This document shows, piece after piece, positions 9,633-18,154 of a stretch of 64,000 bases of DNA. Under the pieces are notes generated by a model. It made no database searches and was not told the origin of the DNA. It saw only the letters and a list, made by a program, of their open reading frames with translations. Every line of letters starts with the position of its first letter. The stretch's first letter is position 1. The stretch lies in NCBI GenBank assembly GCA_930633495.1, contig CAKNFJ010000001.1, positions 2,043,001 through 2,107,000 of the forward strand. The letters are read 5' to 3'. The stretch comes from Hyphomicrobiales bacterium (GTDB lineage Bacteria; Pseudomonadota; Alphaproteobacteria; Rhizobiales; Beijerinckiaceae). Made by a program: the position numbers and the translations under genes.

Positions 9633-10374
9633 GCCGGCGCTTGCACTCAAGGGGCTCGCCAAATCCTTCGGCGCGCTCAAGGTGACCAACGGAGTCGACC
9701 TGACCATCGCGCCGGGCGAGCTGCACGCCCTGATCGGCCCCAACGGCGCCGGCAAGACGACGCTCGTCCACCAGATTTCCGGGACGCTTCAGCCCGATTC
9801 CGGCGTGATCCTGTTCGGCGGCACCGATGTGACGCATATGCCGCCGCAGAAGCGGGCGCGTGCGGGGCTCGCCCGCACATTCCAGATCACCTCGACCATC
9901 GCCTCGCTCTCGGTCCTCGAGAACGTCGCGCTCGGCGTGCAGGCGCGCAGCGCCCACCCGCTCTCGATGTTCCGGGACGCGGCGCGCGACGAGGCGCTCA
10001 ACGCACCCGCCTGGGAGGCGCTGGAGGCCGTCGGCCTGACGGAACGCGCCCACGCGCCCGCCGGCAGCCTCTCCCATGGCGAGAAGCGCGCTCTGGAAAT
10101 CGCGATGGCGCTGACCCTGCAGCCAAAGCTGATCCTGCTCGACGAGCCGCTGGCCGGCGTCGGCCATGAGGAGGGCGAGCGGCTGATCGCCCTGCTGAAA
10201 AGCCTGAAGGGCCGCTTCGCCATGCTCATGGTCGAGCACGACATGAGCGCCGTCTTCGCGCTGGCCGATCGCGTCACGGTGCTGGTCTATGGCGGCGTGA
10301 TCGCCTCGGGCGATCCGGTGGCGGTGCGGGCCGACCCGGCCGTGCGCCAGGCCTATCTCGGCGAGGAGGGGTGA
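9625..10374 (+). CDS. ABC transporter ATPase, LivG type
   Basis: A cytoplasmic ATPase of the importer, 249 residues. Walker A is visible (GPNGAGKTT, about residues 38-46). An LSHGEKRALEIAMAL signature motif and the Walker B LILLDEPLAG follow, then the H-loop in MLMVEHDMSAVFALAD. The gene overlaps the LivM-type permease by 8 bases. It works as a heterodimer with the LivF-type ATPase at 10540. A 126-base inverted repeat separates the two ATPase genes, which is unusual, since they normally abut. Confidence 0.93.
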   Translation: MAEPALALKGLAKSFGALKVTNGVDLTIAPGELHALIGPNGAGKTTLVHQISGTLQPDSGVILFGGTDVTHMPPQKRARAGLARTFQITSTIASLSVLENVALGVQARSAHPLSMFRDAARDEALNAPAWEALEAVGLTERAHAPAGSLSHGEKRALEIAMALTLQPKLILLDEPLAGVGHEEGERLIALLKSLKGRFAMLMVEHDMSAVFALADRVTVLVYGGVIASGDPVAVRADPAVRQAYLGEEG

Positions 10375-10397
10375 GATGTCGGCCCTTTGCTCTCATC

Positions 10398-10523
10398 TTG
10401 TCATTCCGGGGCTTCGCAAGGCGAAGAACCCGGAACCCACGACCGGGCGAGCCCGTCCCGCCGCCTTGGGATCGTCGAGCCCCGCCGTGGGTTCCGGGTT
10501 CGCTGCGCGCCCCGGAATGACAA
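10398..10523. repeat. 126-base inverted repeat inserted between the two ATPase genes
   Basis: The outer arms TTGTCATTCCGGGG (10398-10411) and CCCCGGAATGACAA (10510-10523) are exact reverse complements. The inner arms GCGAAGAACCCGGAACCCAC (10421-10440) and GTGGGTTCCGGGTTCGC (10487-10503) pair almost completely. The element resembles the dispersed 'cattccggggc' palindromes common in high-GC alphaproteobacteria (recalled, not searched). It stays open as an ORF in several frames, so automatic callers may extend the next gene through it. Confidence 0.8.
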
Positions 10524-10539
10524 AGGTTGGGCACCTGCC

Positions 10540-11238
10540 ATGTTGACCGTCGAAGGGCTCGATGCCGGCTATGGCGAGGCGCAGATCCTGTTCGGGGTCG
10601 ATCTCGCTGTGGGCGAAGGCGAGGTGGTGACGCTGCTCGGCCGCAACGGCATGGGCAAGACCACGACGGTCCGTGCGATCATGGGGCTGCTGCCGGCGCG
10701 GGCCGGGCGCATCGCCTTCGGCGGGCGCGACCTGACCGGCGCACAGCCCTTCCGCATTGCGCAGGCCGGCATCGGCCTCGTGCCGGAAGGCCGGCAGATC
10801 TTCCCGACGCTCTCGGTCGAGGAGAACCTGATCGCCACGGCGGCCGACCGCTCCGGCAAGAAGCGCTGGAATCTGGAGCGGATCTACGCCTTCTTCCCGC
10901 GCCTCAAGGAGCGGCGGGAGAACCGCGGCAACCAGCTTTCCGGCGGCGAACAGCAGATGCTGGCGATCGGCCGGGCGCTGATGACCAATCCCCGGCTGAT
11001 CATCCTCGACGAGGCGACGGAAGGGCTCGCCCCTCTCATTCGCGAAGAGATCTGGAGCTGCCTGACGGCGCTGAAGGCGGAGGGGGAATCGATCCTCGTG
11101 ATCGACAAGAACGTCGATGCGCTGGTCAGGATCGCCGACCGCCATGTCGTGCTGGAGAAGGGGCGCGTCGTCTGGCGCGGCTCGAGTGCCGAACTGCGCA
11201 GCGACAGCGCGGTGAAGGATCGTTTCCTGCATTTCTGA
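10540..11238 (+). CDS. ABC transporter ATPase, LivF type
   Basis: The second ATPase of the importer, 232 residues. The frame is open back to 10387, but that extension runs through the inverted repeat. The ATG at 10540 gives the standard family start (MLTVEGLDAGYGEAQILFGVD). Walker A is GRNGMGKTT, the signature is QLSGGEQQMLAIGRAL, and Walker B is LIILDEATEGLAP. The H-loop position carries a lysine-asparagine (LVIDKNVDAL) where many LivF proteins have an E-x-N or H-type residue. This is seen in other LivF relatives and does not by itself suggest inactivity. Confidence 0.92.
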   Translation: MLTVEGLDAGYGEAQILFGVDLAVGEGEVVTLLGRNGMGKTTTVRAIMGLLPARAGRIAFGGRDLTGAQPFRIAQAGIGLVPEGRQIFPTLSVEENLIATAADRSGKKRWNLERIYAFFPRLKERRENRGNQLSGGEQQMLAIGRALMTNPRLIILDEATEGLAPLIREEIWSCLTALKAEGESILVIDKNVDALVRIADRHVVLEKGRVVWRGSSAELRSDSAVKDRFLHF

Positions 11239-11312
11239 CGAAGGCTCCCTGCCCGGCCTTCGTGCCAACCGCCTTCCGGCCCGCGAGCCGGCCTGATGAG
11301 GAGAGCAAGACC

Positions 11313-11771
11313 ATGAAGCCGCTGACCGCGGGCGTGACCCGCGCCAATGAAGGACTCGACGGGATTTCCTGGAGCATCCTCGGCCAGACCTATGTGCCGA
11401 AGACGCTGTCGGAGGACAGCTTCTCCTGGCATGCCACCTTCCCGCCCGGCACCTTCGTGCCGCCGCATATCCACACGACGCAGGACGAATTCATCTACAT
11501 GCTGGAAGGCCGGCTTGACCTCGTCCTCGACGGCCAGGAGAGCTTCGCCACGGCCGGCGACCTGATCCGCCTGCCGCGCAACGTGCCGCACGGCCTGTTC
11601 AACAAGAGCGACGCGACGGTGAAGTGCCTGTTCTGGGTCTCGCCGACGGCGCGTCTCTACGACCTGTTCTGGGGCATCCATTCCATGGCCGAGCAGAAGC
11701 CCGCCGATGTCGTGGCGCTCTCGGCCAAGCACGAGGTCGATTTCCTGCCGCCGCCGCCCGACGGGGCTTGA
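11313..11771 (+). CDS. Cupin-domain protein, quercetinase-like
   Basis: A single-domain cupin of 152 residues in the cytoplasm. The metal-binding set is visible: H52, H54 and E59 in PPHIHTTQDEF, and H93 in RNVPHGLFN. These fit motifs 1 and 2 of the cupin_2 family. The ATG at 11313 has GAGGAGAG upstream. An open frame further left is a shadow of the ATPase gene. It is the last gene of the importer operon. Such cupins act as small dioxygenases, isomerases or ligand binders. With the flavin monooxygenase next door, a role in modifying or cleaving an imported aromatic compound is plausible but unproven. Confidence 0.88.
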   Translation: MKPLTAGVTRANEGLDGISWSILGQTYVPKTLSEDSFSWHATFPPGTFVPPHIHTTQDEFIYMLEGRLDLVLDGQESFATAGDLIRLPRNVPHGLFNKSDATVKCLFWVSPTARLYDLFWGIHSMAEQKPADVVALSAKHEVDFLPPPPDGA

Positions 11772-11874
11772 GGACAGGACGCTTCAACGGCTTTTTCCGG
11801 AACCACGGCGTCGTGCTCGCCCTTGTGGCGAGCATCCATGCCTTGAACACCGGGTTGCGCGAAGGAAGACGTGG

Positions 11875-11897
11875 ATGGTCGGCACAAGGCCGACCAT
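11875..11897. repeat. Short dispersed-type hairpin between operons
   Basis: ATGGTCGGC (11875-11883) and GCCGACCAT (11889-11897) form a perfect stem with a five-base loop. The surrounding gap (11772-11973) also holds a 'ccccggaatga'-type fragment related to the larger repeat at 10398. It separates two convergent genes and may end transcription from both sides. No gene is supported in the gap. Confidence 0.6.
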
Positions 11898-11973
11898 GAC
11901 GGGAGCAGCCCGTTCACAGGTTCCGCGCTCGTCGTTTTGCGGCGCCCCCGGAATGATGGTGCGATAGCGGGTC

Positions 11974-13221
11974 CTAGCTCTTCCGCCCCGCCAGCTGCTC
12001 CGCCGAGAAGCCCGCCTTGCCGGCATAGGATTTCACGATCTGCTCGCGCCTGGCATAGTTGAGCACGCGCTCGACATCGTCGAAGCCGTTGGGCGCCAGA
12101 GCCTCCACCGCATCGATGACCCGCTCCGGCCCGCCGACACGGTTCATCGCCACCACCTCCGCCGTCGCCGGCAGGCGCTGCGCCTCATAGGCCGCAAGCG
12201 CCTGGCGCGGATGCTCGGATCTGGCCAGGCAGTCGGCAAGGCAGCGCGCATCGAGGATCGCCTGCGACGCGCCGTTGGAGCCCACCGGATACATCGGGTG
12301 CGCCGCATCGCCGAGCAGCGTCACCCGGCCATGGGTCCAGCGCGGCAGCGGATCGCGGTCGCACATCGGATACTCCCAGAAGATCGAGGTGGCGCGGATC
12401 AGCCCCAGGATATCGACGCCCGGCACGCTGAAGCGGCGCGCGAAGGGCAGCACGTCCTCAAGCCGGCCGGGCTTCGACCACGCCTCCTTCGGCGGCGGGC
12501 GCTCCGGATCGCCGTTGCGAATGTTGACGACCCAGTTGAGCAGGCGCGTCTTGGCCGTATTGCCCTTGCCGATCGGATAGAGCACCAGCTTGCCGGCCAT
12601 GCCGCCTGCAATGATCATGCTCTCGCCATCGAGAAACAGCGGCCAGTCGCAGGCGCCGCGCCACATCTGGACGCCCTGCCAGCGCGGCGGGCCCTGGTTC
12701 GGGAAATAGAAGGCGCGCACGGCCGAATGGATGCCGTCGGCCCCGATCAGGATGTCGCCACGCACCGTCTCGCCGGACTCGCCGAAGCGCGCATCGCTGA
12801 AATGGGCCGTGACGCCACCTTCGTCCTGCAGAAAGCCCTGCAGCCGGCGGCCGGTGCGGATCGCGCCCTCGCCCAGGCGCGCCGCGGCCGCATCGCGGAT
12901 GACGCGCTGGAGCCGGCCGCGATGGATCGAGAACTGCGGCACCGGGGCGCCCGCATGAAGGCCGCGCGGCTCGCGCCAGACCGTCTGGCCGAAGCGGTTC
13001 ATATAGAGCAGCTCGCGCGTGCGGATGCCGACCTCGTCCAGCGCCGGCAGCAGCCCGAGCTCGGCAAGCTCCCGGATCGCATGCGGCAGGGTATTGATCC
13101 CGACGCCGACCTCGCGGATCTCGCTCGCCTGCTCGTAGACCGTCGCGGCAATTCCGCGCGCATGGAGCATCAGCGCCAAAGTCAGTCCGCCGATGCCGCC
13201 GCCAACGATGATCGCCTTCAT
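11974..13221 (-). CDS. FAD-dependent monooxygenase, PhzS / aromatic hydroxylase type
   Basis: A class A flavoprotein hydroxylase of 415 residues. The N-terminal FAD fingerprint is G7-x-G9-x-x-G12 in IIVGGGIGGLTLAL, followed by YEQASEIREVGVG. The DG motif appears as GADGIHSAVR, and the second FAD motif as LLGDAAHPMYPVGSNGASQAILDA. The PVGSNGAS form is typical of PhzS-like oxidoreductases. The ATG at 13221 has AGGGGA upstream and is preferred over an open extension to 13368. Its promoter carries the same palindrome as the importer operon, so it probably hydroxylates the compound that importer brings in. The exact substrate is unknown. Confidence 0.9.
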   Translation of the reverse strand: MKAIIVGGGIGGLTLALMLHARGIAATVYEQASEIREVGVGINTLPHAIRELAELGLLPALDEVGIRTRELLYMNRFGQTVWREPRGLHAGAPVPQFSIHRGRLQRVIRDAAAARLGEGAIRTGRRLQGFLQDEGGVTAHFSDARFGESGETVRGDILIGADGIHSAVRAFYFPNQGPPRWQGVQMWRGACDWPLFLDGESMIIAGGMAGKLVLYPIGKGNTAKTRLLNWVVNIRNGDPERPPPKEAWSKPGRLEDVLPFARRFSVPGVDILGLIRATSIFWEYPMCDRDPLPRWTHGRVTLLGDAAHPMYPVGSNGASQAILDARCLADCLARSEHPRQALAAYEAQRLPATAEVVAMNRVGGPERVIDAVEALAPNGFDDVERVLNYARREQIVKSYAGKAGFSAEQLAGRKS

Positions 13222-13243
13222 GCGCCCGTTCCCCTGGGTCTGA

Positions 13244-13280
13244 TATTTTAAGTTTGAAATATATTGGTTCGCCTTGTCAA
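13244..13280 (-). promoter_or_regulatory. Promoter of the flavin monooxygenase with the shared operator
   Basis: On the minus strand TTGACA lies at 13280-13275. Thirteen bases downstream sits TATTTTAAGTTTGAAATA (13244-13261 on plus), a near-palindrome with 14 of 18 positions symmetric. It differs at only three of 18 positions from the operator at 6183-6200. No single -10 box is obvious, but the operator covers where it must lie. Confidence 0.6.
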
Positions 13281-13374
13281 TCGTTCCGTGAACCATGCGG
13301 AAGGCGAGCCCGGTTGAAACCGGCACCCGGCCTCCCCACCTGCCTTGCCTGATGTTGGACCAGTGCAAGAGCCG

Positions 13375-14304
13375 ATGAGTTCGCCCACCCGCAAGCGTGC
13401 CCTGCTGCTACGCAACCCCAAGGCCAGACGCGGCCAGGAATCGATCGATCCCATCCTCCGGAGACTGGAAGCGGGAAGCCTCGACGTCACCGTCGAGACC
13501 TTCGAAGCCCTGCCGGAGATCGCCCGCGACATCGTGCGGCTGCGCGACAGGGCCGACCTCGTCATCGTCTGCGGTGGTGACGGCTCGATCTCCTCTGCCG
13601 CGCTGGCGGCGATGGAGAGCGGCCTGCCGCTCGGCATCATGCCGATGGGAACAGCCAACGATCTGGCGCGCACCCTCGACATTCCGATGGACCTCCTTGC
13701 GGCAGCGGAGGTGATCGCGCGTGGCGAGACACGCCGCGTCGATGTCGGCACGGTCAATGGCCACGCCTTCTTCAACGTGGCGAGCATCGGCCTGAGCAGC
13801 GAGCTCGCCCAGAGTCTCGACCCCGCGCTGAAGAAGCGCTTCGGCAGGCTGGGCTACGCGGTCGCCGCCATGAAGGTGCTGACCCGCGCCTCGCATTTCG
13901 GCGCGACGATCACCGAGAAGGGACATACGACCGCGGTCGAAACCTATCAGATCGCGGTCGGCAACGGCCGCCATTACGGCGGCGGCAATGTCGTCCAGGA
14001 ATCGGCCGAGATCGATGACGGCCATCTCGACCTCTACAGCCTCGAGATGAAGAACCTCTGGAAGCTGGCCCTGATGCTGCGCTCGTTCCGCTCGGGCACC
14101 CACGGCGCCTGGCAGGAAGTCCGCACCGCGCGCTGCGTCGAATTCGACATCGAGACCCGGGCGCCGATGCCGGTGAACACCGATGGCGAGATCGTCACCG
14201 CGACGCCGGCCCATTTCAAGGTCCATCCCAAGGCGATCGCCATCTTCGCACCGGCCGGCGAGGCCCGCAGCGAGGCGGCCCGCCCGCTGCTGTATCACCG
14301 CTGA
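13375..14304 (+). CDS. Diacylglycerol-kinase-type lipid kinase (YegS/DagK family)
   Basis: A cytoplasmic or membrane-peripheral lipid kinase of 309 residues. The kinase signature CGGDGSISSAALAAM is at about residues 66-80, followed by LGIMPMGTANDLARTL, the nucleotide-binding hallmark. The C-terminal half carries VGNGRHYGGG and an acidic IDDGHLDLYS motif. An upstream in-frame TTG at 13345 exists, but the ATG at 13375 gives the normal start, with LLLRNPKARRG near the N-terminus. Family members phosphorylate diacylglycerol, phosphatidylglycerol or sphingoid lipids. It appears monocistronic and stands alone between two catabolic clusters. Confidence 0.9.
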   Translation: MSSPTRKRALLLRNPKARRGQESIDPILRRLEAGSLDVTVETFEALPEIARDIVRLRDRADLVIVCGGDGSISSAALAAMESGLPLGIMPMGTANDLARTLDIPMDLLAAAEVIARGETRRVDVGTVNGHAFFNVASIGLSSELAQSLDPALKKRFGRLGYAVAAMKVLTRASHFGATITEKGHTTAVETYQIAVGNGRHYGGGNVVQESAEIDDGHLDLYSLEMKNLWKLALMLRSFRSGTHGAWQEVRTARCVEFDIETRAPMPVNTDGEIVTATPAHFKVHPKAIAIFAPAGEARSEAARPLLYHR

Positions 14305-14342
14305 GGCTGCGGAATTTCCGCGCTCCGCGAGCGAGACGGCGC

Positions 14343-15200
14343 TCAGATCCGGTAGAAGCTTCGGGCGGTGCCGCCGAATACGGCCTCTGCATCGTCCGGC
14401 GCGACGAGCGCCTTCGCCGCCGCGAGCCAGGGATCATAGCCGCCATTGCGTTCGAGCACCGGCCAGTCGCTCGCCCACATCAGCCGCTCGGCCCCGAAGG
14501 CCTTAAACAGCACATCCGCATAGGGGCGGAAGGTGTCCGCGGTCCAGCCGGGCGCGGCCCGCGTCGGCATCGCCGAGAACTTACAGAAGGCGCCCGTGTT
14601 GCGGGCCAGCCAGGTCATGCCCTCGGCCCAGGCCCGGAAATCGGCATCGCCGGGCGCCCAGTCGCGGATTTCCGGCTTGCCGCAATGGTTGATCACCAGG
14701 CGCAAATCGGGATGGCGCGTCGTCAATGTCGCAAGATGGGTCAGGTGGCGCGGCTGGATCAGCGCGTCGAAGCTGAGGTCCTGCGCGACGAGATGACGGA
14801 AGGTGTGGGTCAGCTCATCCCGCAGCATCCACGCATCTTCAGCGATGTCCTGGATCATCGGCCGAACGCCGCGGAAGGGCAGCAGTTTGCGCAAGGCCTC
14901 CAGCGTCTCGCCGGAAGACGGATCGGCGAAATCTACCCAGCCGACCACGGCGGCGATGAACGGATTGTCGCGCGCGAGCTCACTGAGGAAATACGTCTCG
15001 GCGACCGTCGGCGCGGCCTGGATCACGACGCTGCGGTCGATGCCGTTGCGCTTCAGATGGGCCGCATATTCAGCCGGCTCGACATCGCGATAGAGGATGC
15101 CGGCTTCCGGCGTCAGCCAGCCATAATCGCCGCGCGACAGGCGCCAGAGGTGGTGATGCGCGTCGATGCGCGGGGCTTGCGCCGGTTCGGATGTGGTCAC
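14343..15200 (-). CDS. Amidohydrolase family protein, lactonase-like
   Basis: A TIM-barrel hydrolase of the amidohydrolase_2 family, 285 residues. Metal-ligand and active-site signatures are visible: DAHHHLW (about 13-19), VINHCGKP mid-protein and MWASDWPV near the C-terminus. This set matches L-fuconolactonase/L-rhamnonolactonase and 2-pyrone-4,6-dicarboxylate lactonase relatives. Its start overlaps the RpiR gene stop by four bases (ATGA). It is the last gene of the Dpp-type operon and may hydrolyse a product of the isochorismatase-like and ligase enzymes. The substrate is unknown. Confidence 0.88.
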   Translation of the reverse strand: MTTSEPAQAPRIDAHHHLWRLSRGDYGWLTPEAGILYRDVEPAEYAAHLKRNGIDRSVVIQAAPTVAETYFLSELARDNPFIAAVVGWVDFADPSSGETLEALRKLLPFRGVRPMIQDIAEDAWMLRDELTHTFRHLVAQDLSFDALIQPRHLTHLATLTTRHPDLRLVINHCGKPEIRDWAPGDADFRAWAEGMTWLARNTGAFCKFSAMPTRAAPGWTADTFRPYADVLFKAFGAERLMWASDWPVLERNGGYDPWLAAAKALVAPDDAEAVFGGTARSFYRI

Positions 15201-16075
15201 GGCTCTCCTCGCTGCTCGGTCGAGGCCAATGTCGTGCGCAGAGCTTCCAGCTCCGACATGCGCTTGCGGCCGCGATCCGGGATGCGGGCATGGGTCTCGG
15301 CGATCAGCGCCTCGACGAGCACGATGGCCGGCACGATCGTGTCCCAGGCCGAGGGCGCCTCGACCCTGACGGCAAGGACATGGTGGGCCAGTGCCGCAAT
15401 CGGCGACATCCAGGGGTCGGTGACCAGCACGATCCGCATGTCGTTCTGGCGCGCCGCCCGAACGAGCGCGTGGATATCGGGCTGGTAGCGCCGGACGTCG
15501 AAGACCACGAGCACGTCGCGGCGCCCGAGTTCGAGCATGACGTCGGGCCAGACCGAATTCGGGCCGGCGACTTCGAAGACGCCCGGGCGCATGTGCTGGA
15601 GATGGGTGCAGAGATAGGTCGCGGCGCTGCGGGTGAAGCGCCCGCCGGCGATCGCCACGCGCCGGGCGCCCGTCGCAAGAAGGTCGGCCACAGCCTCGAC
15701 CTCCGAGGGCACGAGATCCTCGAGCGAGGCCTGGACCTGCTGGCCGATGGTGCTGCCGAAGGCGAGCCAGGGCCGCTCCGGCGAACCCTGCTCCGCCTTC
15801 TGCTGATTGAGGGCGAGCGGCCCCTTCAGGCGTTCGTCCAGTTCCAGGCGAAGCTGCGACTGGAAATCGGCATAGCGCGGATAGCCGAGCCGGCCGATCA
15901 GGCGCTGGATCGTCGCCGGGCTGACCTTCGCCTGGCTGGCGAAGGCGGTGATCGCCTGCAGACCGGCGAGCGGATAGTCCGACAGCAGGGCCCGGGCCGC
16001 CTGCCGCTCGCTCTGGGTCAGTTCGCCGAGGCGCTGGCGGATGACGGTGGCGAGGAACTGGCTTTCCGAGGGCAT
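15197..16075 (-). CDS. MurR/RpiR-family transcriptional regulator (HTH + SIS)
   Basis: A sugar-isomerase-fold regulator of 292 residues from the ATG at 16075; an alternative ATG at 16135 would overlap the upstream stop by 17 bases. The N-terminal HTH_6 domain is seen in LTQSERQAARALL...ASQAKVSPATIQRLIGRLGY (about 15-70). The SIS domain follows (RRVAIAGGRFTRSAATYL, then DVLVVFDVRRYQPDIHALVRAA). It lies inside the operon it most likely controls. In such operons the regulator usually senses a pathway intermediate through the SIS domain. The shared motif at 23554 and 25879 is a candidate binding site. Confidence 0.9.
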   Translation of the reverse strand: MPSESQFLATVIRQRLGELTQSERQAARALLSDYPLAGLQAITAFASQAKVSPATIQRLIGRLGYPRYADFQSQLRLELDERLKGPLALNQQKAEQGSPERPWLAFGSTIGQQVQASLEDLVPSEVEAVADLLATGARRVAIAGGRFTRSAATYLCTHLQHMRPGVFEVAGPNSVWPDVMLELGRRDVLVVFDVRRYQPDIHALVRAARQNDMRIVLVTDPWMSPIAALAHHVLAVRVEAPSAWDTIVPAIVLVEALIAETHARIPDRGRKRMSELEALRTTLASTEQRGEP

Positions 16076-16118
16076 CGTCACCGTGGAGCTCCGGTTGGGC
16101 AAGCGAGGCAGGCCCGCT

Positions 16119-17447
16119 TCAGTAAACTCCGGCATAGCGGTTGCAAATTTCCGGTTCCGTCAAGTCGGCGACCAGCGCGATCTCCTTCTGCTTAGCGGAG
16201 AGATAGGCCGCCAGCACGTCGGGATGGAACCAGTTGCGCACGGTCTCGTCGGCCGTGAAGGCATCGAGGGCGTCGGGCAGGGAGGCCGGCAGGCGATGCA
16301 GCCCGAGGGCCTCGCGCTCGCCCTCGGTCAGCGAGGCCGGATCGACGCCGACGAGCGGCGGCTGCGGCAGCTTCCGGCGCAGGCCTTCCAGCCCGGCGCG
16401 AATCATCACGCCAAGCGCCCAATAGGGGCTCGCGGTGTTGTCGGCCGCCCGATATTCGAGGTTGAAGGCCTTGGCGATGTCGGTACCGGGCGTCTCCGGC
16501 ACCGGGCAGATGCGCACCGATGCCTCCCGGTTGAGGGCGCCGAAAGCGGTATAGGCGGCGCTCCAGTGATGCGGCTTCAGGCGCTGATAGGACACGACGC
16601 TGGGCGCGGTGATCGCTACGAGGGCCGGCATGTGCCGGAGCAGACCGGCGACGAAATGGCCGGTGGCTTCGCCGACCCGGCCGGGGCGCGTGGGATCGTA
16701 GGTCACGGGCGTGCCGTCGGCATCCCGGAAGGAGAAATGGATGTGCAGACCGTTGCCGGCCATGTCCGGCGCGAGCTTGGGCACGAAGGTCGATTTCAGC
16801 CCGCAATGACGGGCAACCTCGCGGGTGATCTCGCGGATCAGCACGGCACGGTCCGCCGCCGTGACGGCATCGGCGGGGCCGCAGACCAGCTCGAACTGGT
16901 CGCGTCCGTATTCGGCCAGCACCATCTCGGGCTCGACGCCGGCCTCGCGCAGCGCCGCCATCAGCAGCGGGGCGAAGGGATCGGCCCGGCGCAGTGCCGC
17001 GAGCGAGAAGGCCGGCGCCTGCTCCCAACCCGGCTCCTGGATCTGGAATTCCTGCTCGAAGGCCGCCGTGACGGTGAGCCCGGTCTCCCGCTCGAGATCG
17101 GCGAGGGCGGCCTTCAGGAAGGAGCGGCCGCAGCCGTACCAGGGCTCTCCGTCGAGGCCGGTGATATCGCAGAGCACGCCGTTGAGCGGCGTCGCATCCG
17201 GCAGCGTCGCGACGCGGAAGCGGGTCGCGAGGTCGGGCTTGAGACGCAGGTCGCCGGCCGAGCCCCAGGGGTTGTCGGCAATGATGTCGAAGGGCGTGAG
17301 CGCGAGGTTGGCGGGCACCCAGCCGCAGCCCTTCTGCACGCTCTTCTCCGGCGCCACGGCCGAGATCCAGCGGCCGCGCGTCAGGCCGATCATGTCGGTG
17401 GTCAGCAAGGCGAGCAATTCGTCGCCGGCGAACATGTCGATACTCAT
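16119..17447 (-). CDS. Glutamine-synthetase-like ligase (gamma-glutamylation type)
   Basis: A GS-fold ATP-dependent ligase of 442 residues. The ATG at 17447 overlaps the preceding stop by four bases (ATGA); the frame is open further left but unsupported. Catalytic-fold signatures include FEQEFQI, AEYGRDQFELVCGPAD and the histidine-loop NGLHIHFSF. Later come R-rich nucleotide-site residues in ASVRICPV and the EYRAADNTASPYWALG block. The divergent motifs and the operon setting suit the PuuA/GlnT-like enzymes that gamma-glutamylate amines rather than housekeeping GlnA. Substrate assignment is inference. Confidence 0.87.
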   Translation of the reverse strand: MSIDMFAGDELLALLTTDMIGLTRGRWISAVAPEKSVQKGCGWVPANLALTPFDIIADNPWGSAGDLRLKPDLATRFRVATLPDATPLNGVLCDITGLDGEPWYGCGRSFLKAALADLERETGLTVTAAFEQEFQIQEPGWEQAPAFSLAALRRADPFAPLLMAALREAGVEPEMVLAEYGRDQFELVCGPADAVTAADRAVLIREITREVARHCGLKSTFVPKLAPDMAGNGLHIHFSFRDADGTPVTYDPTRPGRVGEATGHFVAGLLRHMPALVAITAPSVVSYQRLKPHHWSAAYTAFGALNREASVRICPVPETPGTDIAKAFNLEYRAADNTASPYWALGVMIRAGLEGLRRKLPQPPLVGVDPASLTEGEREALGLHRLPASLPDALDAFTADETVRNWFHPDVLAAYLSAKQKEIALVADLTEPEICNRYAGVY

Positions 17448-18082
17448 CCGGCCATCTCCTCGAAGCGACGCAGAATCTCGTCGGTCTCGGTCACCCAGCA
17501 ATAGCCGCCGAAGGCACGCAGCGCGTTCTGGTGGCGCTCCTCGCTGTAGGTGCCGCAGGCATCGGCGACGAGGCTGACGAGATAGCCTCTGTCGGCGGCG
17601 TCGCGCACGGCCATGTCGACGCACTGGTCGGTCAACTGGCCGGCGATGATCAGGTTGCGGCAGCCGAGATTGCGCAGGACGTAGTCGATATTGGTCGAGT
17701 TGAAGACGCCCGAGGAGGTCTTGGGCAGGACGATCTCGTTGTCGATCGGCTCGAGCTCGTCGATCACGTCGCCTTCGGGCGCGTCGACCGGGATGTGGAT
17801 CGGCGTCAGCTTGTGGTCGAGCGAGCGGTCGCGCCCGTCCTTGGTCAGGCTGCGGATAATGGTGTGCAGCACCTCGACCCCAGCGCGCCGCGCCGCCGCC
17901 AGGATGCGCACCTGGTTCGGCACCACGATCTCCCGGGCGCGCTTGTAGAAATAGCTCTCCGGATCGGCATCGGGATGATCCGGATCGAGGCCGGGTATCG
18001 TCCAGATGTTCTGCATGTCGACGAAGAGCAGCGCCGTGGCGCCCTTCTCGAAGGGGGCATCGCGCCGAAGGGGCGGAGTCAT
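17444..18082 (-). CDS. Isochorismatase-like cysteine hydrolase
   Basis: A cytoplasmic hydrolase of 212 residues with the full catalytic triad of the family: D22 in LLFVDMQN, K121 in VLPKTSSGVF and C154 in LTDQCVDMAVRDAADRG. The family includes N-carbamoyl amidases, biuret hydrolases, RutB and nicotinamidases. The triad and the absence of any extra domain favour an amide or ureide hydrolase. It follows the binding-protein gene by 72 bases and overlaps the ligase gene by four. Its product likely feeds the ligase or lactonase in the same operon. The exact substrate is unknown. Confidence 0.9.
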   Translation of the reverse strand: MTPPLRRDAPFEKGATALLFVDMQNIWTIPGLDPDHPDADPESYFYKRAREIVVPNQVRILAAARRAGVEVLHTIIRSLTKDGRDRSLDHKLTPIHIPVDAPEGDVIDELEPIDNEIVLPKTSSGVFNSTNIDYVLRNLGCRNLIIAGQLTDQCVDMAVRDAADRGYLVSLVADACGTYSEERHQNALRAFGGYCWVTETDEILRRFEEMAG

Positions 18083-18154
18083 CGCAGCCTCTGAGATGTC
18101 AAGAAAAGCTAGGTCCGGCGGCAGGCGAGGCGCCCGCCGCCGGGAGAGCGGAGC

